The notes under the pieces were generated by a model that worked only from the letters and a program-made list of their open reading frames with translations, made no database searches and was not told where the DNA came from. Positions 7,754-14,188 of a stretch of DNA of 19,758 nucleotides are shown here, one piece after another. Each line of letters opens with the position of its first letter. The first letter of the stretch is position 1. The translations under genes were made by a program, and so were the position numbers. Source of the DNA: Vulcanimicrobiota bacterium (GTDB lineage Bacteria > Vulcanimicrobiota > Vulcanimicrobiia > Vulcanimicrobiales > Vulcanimicrobiaceae); assembly GCA_013043945.1 (NCBI GenBank), contig JABEUW010000042.1, positions 1 to 19,758 of the forward strand. The letters are read 5' to 3'.

Positions 7754-8284
7754 TTACCCGCCGAAATAGCCGTTGAGAACCTTTTTGGCGCTACTCGCCG
7801 GGTTCTGGGCGATGAGCGTCGGGTCGGTAGTGACGATGATCTCCCCCGCCATCGCGCCGGGATAACCATGAACCCCAGGACGGTGAGCGGGCTGCACGGC
7901 GCTTCCGTAGGTCTTTGCGAGCACGGCGTGGACCGAACAATAGTAGGCGTAGATCCCCGGCTTCTTCAATCTCACGGTGTAGGTGGCAACGGGGTGCCCG
8001 GCCCCTGGCGTACCGGCGGGATCGCCGTTGATCACCGGGTTGAGTTTCCCCGTCGAGGGGTGGTAGCCAAGGACGGTATGCGGCTCGGTGTCCTCGTTGA
8101 CGAAGACCACCGGCTCGCCCGGCGAGACGGCGACGGTGGGTTCGAGGAACTCGTTTCCGCCGTTCATATGAACATAGACCGGCGTGCTGCTACCGCTTCC
8201 GGTGCCCGCAGTCGATCCGCCGCATCCCGCGAGGGCCAGGCTCAGACAGGTGCCTACGAGGAGCGCGATTCGCCCTTTTTTCAC
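7754..8284 (-). CDS. Plastocyanin-like cupredoxin lipoprotein
   Basis: A predicted exported, lipid-anchored blue-copper protein, probably an electron carrier or copper binder at the outer face of the cytoplasmic membrane. The 176 residues start with a basic N terminus and hydrophobic core ending in the lipobox LAGC (C21 lipidated), then a Gly/Ser-rich linker to about 33. The cupredoxin domain (about 35-153) has VAVSPGEPVVFVNEDTEPHT (first Cu ligand H69), IYAYYCSVHA (C116 and H119) and a Met145 in GAMAGEIIV, the expected His-Cys-His-Met type 1 set. About 25 residues separate H119 from M145, much more than the 2-4 typical of plastocyanin. The GTG at 8284 was chosen because AAGGGAG lies five bases before it; the TTG at 8299 immediately abuts that same site. 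The partner protein is not evident nearby. Confidence 0.85.
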   Translation of the reverse strand: MKKGRIALLVGTCLSLALAGCGGSTAGTGSGSSTPVYVHMNGGNEFLEPTVAVSPGEPVVFVNEDTEPHTVLGYHPSTGKLNPVINGDPAGTPGAGHPVATYTVRLKKPGIYAYYCSVHAVLAKTYGSAVQPAHRPGVHGYPGAMAGEIIVTTDPTLIAQNPASSAKKVLNGYFGG

Positions 8285-8289
8285 AGAAA

Positions 8290-8296
8290 CTCCCTT
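8290..8296 (-). promoter_or_regulatory. Shine-Dalgarno site fixing the GTG start of the cupredoxin gene
   Basis: AAGGGAG with a five-base spacer to the GTG at 8284. It begins immediately after a TTG at 8299 and therefore argues against that TTG as the start. Confidence 0.7.
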
Positions 8297-8380
8297 CAAG
8301 AGTCGAGCGTAGTACGATATGCTCAGTTGAACGCAGCCCGAAGGCGATTGGTGCCGCCACGAGCGAGCGGGCGACTTGGC

Positions 8381-8409
8381 TTGAAGTTCGTGCGACTGCG
8401 TGGTAAACT
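8381..8409 (+). promoter_or_regulatory. Predicted sigma70-type promoter for rpmB
   Basis: TTGAAG (8381-8386), a 17-base spacer, then TAAACT (8404-8409), with TG at 8401-8402 giving an extended -10 element. Spacing is ideal, and this is the best match in the divergent region. Transcription would begin near 8416, leaving a leader of about 75 bases before the rpmB ATG. I did not find an equally convincing promoter for the leftward cupredoxin gene. Confidence 0.6.
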
Positions 8410-8450
8410 GCTCAGGCTTTTGCGAGCCGTTCTGCGGCCCGCCACCTCCC

Positions 8451-8464
8451 GCGACTTTCGTCGC
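8451..8464 (+). other. Short hairpin in the rpmB leader
   Basis: GCGAC-TTTC-GTCGC, a perfect 5-bp stem with a tetraloop, 26 bases before the rpmB start and just ahead of the ribosome site AAGGA (8476-8480). A weaker GGCT/AGCC pair lies at 8415-8428. It could play a part in leader control of the ribosomal protein gene, but nothing in the sequence shows binding. Confidence 0.3.
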
Positions 8465-8490
8465 ACCACCGTTGTAAGGAACCGACTCAA

Positions 8491-8682
8491 ATGGCGAAGC
8501 GCTGTGAAGTCTGTGGCAAAGGGCCGATGTCCGGCAACAACGTTAGCCACGCCATGAATAAAACCAAGCGTCGTTGGTTGCCCAACCTTCAGGCGGTCAA
8601 GATCGACGTTCGCGGCACCCACCGCACCGCCCGCGTCTGCACCGGCTGCCTGCGCGCCAAGCGCGTCACCCGCGCGGTTTAA
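8491..8682 (+). CDS. rpmB: 50S ribosomal protein L28, zinc-binding form
   Basis: Structural protein of the large ribosomal subunit. Its 63 residues open MAKRCEVCGKGPMSGNNVSH, the standard L28 N terminus, then NKTKRRWLPNLQ and VCTGCLRAKRV. Two CxxC pairs (C5/C8 and C50/C53) make this the four-cysteine, presumably zinc-holding version. AAGGA (8476-8480) precedes the ATG by ten bases, and a promoter lies upstream at 8381-8409. In Firmicutes rpmB is a neighbour of the fakA (yloV) and plsX region; here it is near them but divergent. It is followed after 16 bases by the dehydrogenase gene on the same strand. Confidence 0.98.
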   Translation: MAKRCEVCGKGPMSGNNVSHAMNKTKRRWLPNLQAVKIDVRGTHRTARVCTGCLRAKRVTRAV

Positions 8683-8698
8683 TCCCGCCGCGGCCGGC

Positions 8699-9598
8699 GT
8701 GTCGAAGCCACGAATCGGCATCGTCGGGGCAGGGCGAATGGGCGCGAATATCGCGCTCCGCCTCCACGACCTCGGGTATGCGATTCCCTCGGTCTACGAT
8801 ATCGACGCAACCGCCGCCGAGCGCCTATCGGCGCAGGTAGGCGCTGTCGTTGCCGCACGCCCCGCCGAGCTGACTCCACGCTGCGATATCGTCCTCACCG
8901 CCGTCAGCGACGACGCGGCGATGCTTCACGCCTTCGACGAGGGTCCCGACTCCCTGCTTCGGCGCGCGCGCGGACGCACGTTCGTGAACTGCGCCACCGT
9001 TGCGCCGGCGACCCATATCGAGGTCGAACGACGCGCGCGTGCAGCCGGCGCGGAGGCGCTCGAGGCGTGTATGGCGAGTTCGATCGTCCAGGCTCGCGAA
9101 GGAAGCCTCTATCTCATGATCGGCGGCGATCGCGCGCTCTTCGAGCGCTGTGAGCCGTTCTTCCGCGATATCAGCTCCGCGCTCGTCTACGTCGGTGAAG
9201 CGGGGCGCGCCGCCGCACTCAAAGCACTCGTGAACATGGTGATGAACGCCAATACTGCGGCGCTCGCCGAGGGGCTCGGGCTCGCCGATGCGCTCGGCCT
9301 CGACCTCAACCTCGTGCTCGACGTGTTCGCGCAGACCGGTGCCGAATCGCGCGTCCGTGCGACCGACGGGCTCGACATGCTCGCACGCGATCACGACACC
9401 TATTTCTCCGCCGAACACGCCGCCAAGGACTCGGGCATCGCGCTCGACCTCGCGCGCGAAGTTCAGCTGAGTCTTCCGGTCGCGCAAGCAACGCATCGAC
9501 AGTACGAACGGCTGAAACGGATCGGTCTCGGGGCGCTCGACAAATCGGCGATCTCGGAGCTGACCTTTCGCTCGCGTCACGCCGGCGACGATGCATAA
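8699..9598 (+). CDS. NAD-binding beta-hydroxyacid dehydrogenase family protein (3-hydroxyisobutyrate dehydrogenase-like)
   Basis: Family members oxidise beta-hydroxyacids or reduce semialdehydes with NAD(P). The 299 residues fit. Rossmann motif GIVGAGRMGANIA (7-19); acidic D34/D36 at the end of the second strand suggests NAD rather than NADP. The helical C-terminal domain holds the catalytic K175 and N179 in LKALVNMVMN. The substrate loop is unusual: where relatives have DAPVSGG followed by GTL, this protein reads EACMASSIVQA then GSLYLMIGG (122-143), so the substrate-binding Ser-Gly-Gly becomes Ala-Ser-Ser. Substrate is therefore unknown. The start is GTG 8699, 16 bases after rpmB with no visible Shine-Dalgarno, probably relying on readthrough from rpmB. 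The downstream hydrolase overlaps it by eight bases, so the two likely act together. Confidence 0.88.
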   Translation: MSKPRIGIVGAGRMGANIALRLHDLGYAIPSVYDIDATAAERLSAQVGAVVAARPAELTPRCDIVLTAVSDDAAMLHAFDEGPDSLLRRARGRTFVNCATVAPATHIEVERRARAAGAEALEACMASSIVQAREGSLYLMIGGDRALFERCEPFFRDISSALVYVGEAGRAAALKALVNMVMNANTAALAEGLGLADALGLDLNLVLDVFAQTGAESRVRATDGLDMLARDHDTYFSAEHAAKDSGIALDLAREVQLSLPVAQATHRQYERLKRIGLGALDKSAISELTFRSRHAGDDA

Positions 9599-10385
9599 GG
9601 TCGCACTCGACGACGGCCGCGAAAGCACGCTCGAGCGTTGGGGAGAGCAGGGACCGGCGATTCTCTGTATCCACGGAATGACCAGCTCGCGTCGCTCCTG
9701 GCAACGACTCGCCGAGCATCTCGCCTCGCGCTATCGCGTCTACGCCTACGATCAACGCGGACACGGCGATTTTGCGAACTGTAGCGCCCCGATGACGCTC
9801 GCTCGATGCACGGCCGACGCCGCCGCGGTCGCCCGAAAGATCGGAGAACCGATCGAACTTCTCGTCGGTCATTCATGGGGTGGCGCCGTCGCGCTCGCGT
9901 CGGCCCAACAGATAGCGGCGCGCAACGTACTCGCTATCGACCCGATGCTCGTGCAGTTGCCCTCGCAGTGGTACGAGGAATTCATCGACGACCTTACGGT
10001 GCAGTTTTCGCAGCACGGTGAGGCGCGCGACCGTTCTATTCGCGAAGCCTATTCATCGTGGCATCCCGTCGACGTCGAAGGGAAAGTCCACGCGGTCTCC
10101 ACGATGAGCCTCGCTCCGATCCTCGGGCTGCGCGACGCCAATCCGGCAAAAACGTGGGACCTCCGCGAAAGCACGCTCGCCTATCGGTTACCGCTCTTGC
10201 TCGCACTCCCCAATGCCGAGGAGAGCATCATCCCTCGCGACTGCTACGATCGACTCCTCCGCGGAGCCGCGCCCGGCACCGTCGTGGCGAGCATTCCCGA
10301 GGGCGATCATAATCTTCACCGTACGGCATTCGAGCCATTCGTGGCCGCACTCGATCGTTGGCTGGAGATGCGCGGCCTACCGTAA
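9591..10385 (+). CDS. Alpha/beta hydrolase fold protein
   Basis: A serine hydrolase of the alpha/beta fold, 264 residues and without a signal peptide, so cytoplasmic. Visible motifs: oxyanion-loop CIHGMTSS (26-33), YAYDQRGHGDF (51-61), nucleophile elbow GHSWGG (93-98, S95) and a C-terminal catalytic His in EGDHNLHRT (H240 or H243). The usual acid after the sixth core strand would fall in PLLLALPNAEESIIP (201-215), where only Glu (210, 211) is available instead of Asp. Substrate cannot be read from the sequence. Its ATG lies inside the last codons of the dehydrogenase gene, indicating co-translation; a joint role on one small-molecule substrate is an inference. It overlaps the convergent gene on the other strand by nine bases. 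Confidence 0.88.
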   Translation: MHKVALDDGRESTLERWGEQGPAILCIHGMTSSRRSWQRLAEHLASRYRVYAYDQRGHGDFANCSAPMTLARCTADAAAVARKIGEPIELLVGHSWGGAVALASAQQIAARNVLAIDPMLVQLPSQWYEEFIDDLTVQFSQHGEARDRSIREAYSSWHPVDVEGKVHAVSTMSLAPILGLRDANPAKTWDLRESTLAYRLPLLLALPNAEESIIPRDCYDRLLRGAAPGTVVASIPEGDHNLHRTAFEPFVAALDRWLEMRGLP

Positions 10386-10799
10386 AACGGCATCGAGCGC
10401 GCTCGCGGCCCTTCCGATGTGGTGCGGCTCGAGCGTTATCAGATACTCCACACGAACGTGCGCTCGTTCGACGTCGTGCAGCATCACACCCAAGAGTACG
10501 GGGCCGCGCCGACTCGGCGCAAAGGTGAGCTCGAAGAGCCCGTCGGCGAGCTTGAGGACGTCGCGCGGCCCGTTCCCACCCGAGATACGCTCGAGGTACG
10601 ATCGCAAGCTCTCGAGTTCGCGCACGCGTACGGCAAGATTGAAGACGCTCTCGACGGGCGGCGCATAGAGGCGCGTCGCGATCTCCAGCAAATCGAGGCC
10701 ATCGGGTTCTGCAACGTCGGGATAACGATAGTCGAGAATATCGATCTCGAGCGCGGCACCATTCGCCCGCTCCCCGAACGGAATGCGGCCTGGATTCAT
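10377..10799 (-). CDS. Small protein of unknown function, coupled to the upstream kinase
   Basis: 140 residues, not recognised. It begins MNPGRIPFGERANGAALEID, has an alternating strand pattern (EIDILDYRY, FELTFA, VLLGVML, HVRVEYLITL) with helices between (LDLLEIATRLY, VRVRELESLRSYLERI, GRAASALDAVLR), no signal peptide and no membrane segment. The strand-helix-strand order faintly recalls small immunity-type proteins such as the WapI-immunity family, but this is a weak impression only. The evidence that it is real is the ATGA overlap with the stop of the pdxY-like gene and the position at the end of a run built from such overlaps. The plus-strand frame over the same region (10419-10805) has no such linkage. 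Its stop overlaps the hydrolase stop on the opposite strand. Confidence 0.7.
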   Translation of the reverse strand: MNPGRIPFGERANGAALEIDILDYRYPDVAEPDGLDLLEIATRLYAPPVESVFNLAVRVRELESLRSYLERISGGNGPRDVLKLADGLFELTFAPSRRGPVLLGVMLHDVERAHVRVEYLITLEPHHIGRAASALDAVLR

Positions 10800-11755
10800 C
10801 CGTAAAGTATTTTATGCTTCGGCGGCGCAAACTTCAGACGCGGCGCATCGATCGCCGTCGCCTTCATGAGTTCGCTCTTCACGTTCGAGCGTTCGCAAAA
10901 GCCCATCGTACGCTGATCGTCGAGTTGATAACCGCTCGGATTCCATTTGTCGAGCGCCGCTACCGGATCGACCGTAGCACCTCCGTACGGCGAGGTGTTC
11001 GCTACGGCGCGCGACGAGAGCGTCGTCGCCAGTAACGTCGCGGCGAACGGCGATGCACCTAGGGCAACGAAGCAGGCCATCGCCGCGGCAAAAACGTCGC
11101 CGGCGCCGTGCGCCGGATAGGCGGGATAGTACGGCGCGGAGATTCGCGCGTAATTATACCCATTCGTAAAGAGCAAACGACTTCGGCGCTTTTCGGGATC
11201 GCGTTCGTACGAGGTTACCACGATCCCCTTCGGCCCGAGATCGAAGAGCGCGTTAAGAAATCCAAACTCGGTTACGGTCTCGCCCATGCCGCCGCTGAGA
11301 ACGTCGGCTTCGAAACGATTCGGCGTGACGATCTGCGCGACCGGGAGCAGCAACTCGATGATCGCCCGCGCCGTCTCCTCGCTGACGTACAATCCTTTCT
11401 TGCCGTCGCCGATGACCGGATCGAGGACGACGATGCCGGAGAAATCGCGCAGCGCCTGCGCGACGATATCGACGTAGATCGCTTTCGGTAGAAAACCGAC
11501 GAGAATGACGCGCGGTTCTTGCTCGACGAGAAAACGAACGTCGCGTCTGAAATTTGTCGGATCGGCATAATGCGTCGTTCGCCCGGAGAAACCGCCATGC
11601 GCGCTGGCAAACATCGAAGCCGCATGAACGACGCGAAGGCCGAGCCCGTGAGCGACGGCGGCGAATGCTTGGTTGCCGATAAAGCCCATGCCGACGCTAT
11701 TTTGAATGCTTCCGATCAGCGGATAGGAAAGGACTTCGTCGCGGTCGCCGTTCAT
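10796..11755 (-). CDS. Pyridoxal kinase-like (PdxY/PdxK-type) sugar-kinase-fold protein
   Basis: Ribokinase-superfamily kinase most like pyridoxal kinases, which phosphorylate B6 vitamers with ATP. 319 residues. Motifs: N-terminal PLIGSIQNSVGMGFIGNQAF (12-31; compare the SIQSHVxxGxxGN motif of PdxY), the nucleotide region LDPVIGDGKKGLYV (111-124), TPNRFEADVLSG (144-155) and the anion hole plus catalytic base HGAGD (216-220, D220). A tail of about 50 residues (270-319) after the kinase fold ends APPKHKILYG and matches nothing I know. It follows thiL with an ATGA overlap; an HMP (ThiD-like) role is the alternative given that neighbour, but the N terminus is PdxY-like rather than ThiD-like. Confidence 0.82.
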   Translation of the reverse strand: MNGDRDEVLSYPLIGSIQNSVGMGFIGNQAFAAVAHGLGLRVVHAASMFASAHGGFSGRTTHYADPTNFRRDVRFLVEQEPRVILVGFLPKAIYVDIVAQALRDFSGIVVLDPVIGDGKKGLYVSEETARAIIELLLPVAQIVTPNRFEADVLSGGMGETVTEFGFLNALFDLGPKGIVVTSYERDPEKRRSRLLFTNGYNYARISAPYYPAYPAHGAGDVFAAAMACFVALGASPFAATLLATTLSSRAVANTSPYGGATVDPVAALDKWNPSGYQLDDQRTMGFCERSNVKSELMKATAIDAPRLKFAPPKHKILYG

Positions 11756-12753
11756 TGCATCTCCCCTACTTCAAAGTGGTCCCAACCATACCGATCGACC
11801 GGAGTCGCGCTTCCGCTTCTCCACCAGCGGACTCCCGCCTGCGCATCGCAGCGACCGACCGCAATCAACTCCCGTCCGAAACGTTTACGAAAGCGCGCTT
11901 GCAGATGCGCGAAGGCGGGCGTCGCGATCGCCACGATGAGTTCGTAATCCTCGCCGCCGGCGAGCGCGAGTTCCTCGGCGTCCTCGCCGGTCACTCGCGC
12001 CAACGCCGCAATCTCCGGCGCGACCGGAATATACTCGAGCAGAATACCGACCCCCGAAGCCGTAGCGATGCGCGCGCAATCTCGGCCGAGCCCGTCGGAG
12101 CAATCGATCATCGCGCGCACGTGCGAACTAGCGGCGAGCCAGCGGCCCTCGGGGATGCGAGCCCGCGCAAGCTCGTAGGCGTCGATCGCACTCCGGCGAA
12201 GCGGCTCCTCCAGCAGGTTTGGATCCTCGATCGCCCGCAGCCCGGCCGCACTCGCCCCGAGGGGCCCGGTAACCGCTAGCGTATCCCCGAGCCGCGCCCC
12301 ATCGCGACGTCGAACGTGCGATGCGCGCACCTCACCGACGACGGTCACTGCGAGCGTGAGAACCGGCGATGCCGTACAATCACCGCCCGCGACCGCGATA
12401 CCGAGTTCGCGCGCAGCGCGTGCGATGCCGCGGTAGAGCGAGCGAATTTCGTCGAGCGAGATATCGCTCGGAACGCCGAGCGCGATGGTGGCGAGGCGCG
12501 GGCGAGCTCCCATCGCCGCGAGATCGCTGACGCTCGCGGCGATCGCGCGCGCACCGATTCGGTCGAGCCCGGTGATTCCCCGTCGAAAGTGGACGCCGTC
12601 GACGAAAGCGTCGGTACTGATCGCACTGCGATCGCTCCGCGACGGTTGCCAGAGCGCGGCGTCATCGCCGATGCCCAACTCGATGCGCGGCCTGCCGGCC
12701 TCGCCGAGCTCTTCGCGAATCGCCGCGATCGTTGCGTTCTCGGAGAGCGCCAT
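11752..12753 (-). CDS. thiL: Thiamine-monophosphate kinase ThiL
   Basis: Phosphorylates thiamine monophosphate to the coenzyme thiamine diphosphate using ATP, the last step of the pathway. 333 residues, normal length. Motifs in order: GIGDDAALW (27-35), STDAFVDGVHF (46-56), SVSDLAAMGA (74-83), AGGDCTAS (122-129), MIDCSDGLG (215-223) and GGEDYEL (266-272), which together form the PurM-like ATP and metal site. The start is ATG 12753, three bases after the rpe stop, with CTAAGG directly before it. No other thi genes are visible in the window, and no TPP riboswitch was seen near it, as expected for an internal operon gene. Confidence 0.96.
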   Translation of the reverse strand: MALSENATIAAIREELGEAGRPRIELGIGDDAALWQPSRSDRSAISTDAFVDGVHFRRGITGLDRIGARAIAASVSDLAAMGARPRLATIALGVPSDISLDEIRSLYRGIARAARELGIAVAGGDCTASPVLTLAVTVVGEVRASHVRRRDGARLGDTLAVTGPLGASAAGLRAIEDPNLLEEPLRRSAIDAYELARARIPEGRWLAASSHVRAMIDCSDGLGRDCARIATASGVGILLEYIPVAPEIAALARVTGEDAEELALAGGEDYELIVAIATPAFAHLQARFRKRFGRELIAVGRCDAQAGVRWWRSGSATPVDRYGWDHFEVGEMQ

Positions 12754-12756
12754 ACC

Positions 12757-13410
12757 TTAGGTTGCGAGCAACGCGCGCAGCGAACGCAACTGCACCGCCG
12801 GGTCTGCGGCGTCGAAGACCGCCGATCCCATGACCGCAATATCGGCCCCCGCCTCCGCGACGAGCGGAAGCGTCCGCGCGTTGATCCCACCATCCACTTC
12901 AATTTCGCAGCGAGGGTTGCGTTCGTCGACCAAGGCGCGCGCCTCGCGAATTTTCGTCAACGATCGCTCTAAAAAGCTCTGTCCGCCAAAACCGGGATTG
13001 ACGCTCATGACGAGCAGCAGATCGCAGTCCTCTACGATATCGACGAGGGCGGCGACGGGCGTCTGAGGATCGATCGCAATCCCCGCCTTCACGCCGAGGC
13101 TGCGCAGGTGCGCGAGCAATCGCTGCGCGTGCGGCGTCGCTTCGAGGTGGAAGGTGACGATATCGGCCCCCGCCGCAACGAAAGCTTCGACGTAGCGCTC
13201 CGGCTCGACGATCATGAGATGTGCGTCGAACGGCACCCGCGTCAACGGCCGCAGATCTCCGATGATTTTCGGTCCCCATGTAATATTCGGGACGAAGCGC
13301 CCGTCCATCACATCGAGATGCAAGTAATCGGCCCCGGCATCGACGACGGCGGCGATCTCTTCGCCGATCCGCGCGAAATTCGCCGAGAGCAACGAGGGAG
13401 CAAGCTTCAT
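12757..13410 (-). CDS. rpe: Ribulose-phosphate 3-epimerase
   Basis: Interconverts D-ribulose 5-phosphate and D-xylulose 5-phosphate in the pentose phosphate and Calvin cycles. 217 residues in a TIM barrel. Signatures: APSLLSANF (4-12), LHLDVMDGRFVPN (30-42; metal ligands H31 and D33, with D36 as a catalytic acid/base), FDAHLM (61-66, H64), LVMSVNPGFGGQ (133-144) and EVDGGIN (171-177, D173 the other catalytic Asp and metal ligand). ATG 13410 overlaps the yebC stop as ATGA, and three bases separate its stop from thiL. Confidence 0.97.
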   Translation of the reverse strand: MKLAPSLLSANFARIGEEIAAVVDAGADYLHLDVMDGRFVPNITWGPKIIGDLRPLTRVPFDAHLMIVEPERYVEAFVAAGADIVTFHLEATPHAQRLLAHLRSLGVKAGIAIDPQTPVAALVDIVEDCDLLLVMSVNPGFGGQSFLERSLTKIREARALVDERNPRCEIEVDGGINARTLPLVAEAGADIAVMGSAVFDAADPAVQLRSLRALLAT

Positions 13411-14159
13411 CCGATCGCCAGCGCTTCTAATGCCGCTTCGCTGGCATCGAGGTTGATGAAGACGCGCACGATGTCGGGATGCTCCTCCAACGCATCGTAA
13501 AACGCGAGCGCCTCGCCGAGCCGCTCGCCCTCCAACGCAATCGGCGTCTTCGCGCGAACGCCGAGATAGGCATCGCGCACCGTAAAACCGGCGGCGCCGA
13601 GCCCTTCGCGGACGCTGCGAAGCGCCTCGATCTCGCAGTAGACGGTCGCCGTAGGTTCGCCGAATTCAATATCGACGACCCCGTCGAGCAAGGCTCGCTC
13701 GAGAAACGCATCTTCGTTGTAGCCGCTCGCATCGAGTTCCAGGATGCCGAGGTGGTCGAACATCCAACCGACACTCCCCGTCTCGCCGAGCGCGCCCTTG
13801 TGCTTCTGAAAGAGAAAGCGCAACTCGCCGGCGGTACGGTTGCGGTTATCGGTCGCGGCATCGGCGACGACGGCGAGCCCGTGCGGGCCATAGCCTTCGT
13901 AGCGAATCTCTTCGATCTCGCGTTCGTTCCCTGAGCCGCCTCCCCGCGCGATCGCCCGAGCGATGTTCTCGCGCGGCATGTTGTTCGCACGCGCTTTCTC
14001 AACCGCCATTTTCAGACGATAATTCGCCTCGGGATCGGGCGAGCCGCCACGAACCGAAAGGATGATCTCCTTGCTGAGTTTCGTGAAGAGGGCGCCGCGC
14101 TGCGCATCGACCTTGCCTTTGCGCAGACGGATATTGTGCCATTTGCTATGACCGGACAT
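13407..14159 (-). CDS. YebC/PmpR (TACO1) family protein
   Basis: Family proteins were long annotated as transcription regulators; recent work links them to relief of ribosome stalling (for example at proline runs). 250 residues, as usual. The N terminus MSGHSKWHNIRLRKGKVDAQRG matches the family opening, followed by FTKLSKEIILSVRGGSPDPEAN, RLKMAVEKARANNMPRENI, EIEEIRYEGYGPHGLAVV and the TDNRNRTAGELRFLFQKHKG core, with the GETGSVGWMFD segment after it. ATG 14159; the upstream 29 bases hold AGGGC-rich sequence and a CCCTAGGG palindrome (14161-14168). ruvC, often next to yebC, is not here; rpe follows directly. Confidence 0.95.
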   Translation of the reverse strand: MSGHSKWHNIRLRKGKVDAQRGALFTKLSKEIILSVRGGSPDPEANYRLKMAVEKARANNMPRENIARAIARGGGSGNEREIEEIRYEGYGPHGLAVVADAATDNRNRTAGELRFLFQKHKGALGETGSVGWMFDHLGILELDASGYNEDAFLERALLDGVVDIEFGEPTATVYCEIEALRSVREGLGAAGFTVRDAYLGVRAKTPIALEGERLGEALAFYDALEEHPDIVRVFINLDASEAALEALAIG

Positions 14160-14188
14160 GCCCTAGGGATTCGCCCTTGCCCCGCCCG

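Noticed and set aside
10394..10405. 12-base perfect palindrome CGAGCGCGCTCG near the convergent gene ends
   Set aside because: Inside coding sequence, with no loop or T-run; such GC palindromes are frequent at this base composition.
10419..10805. 128-residue plus-strand frame opposite the small unknown gene
   Set aside because: The minus-strand frame is joined to the kinase by an ATGA overlap; the plus-strand frame has no linkage or ribosome site.
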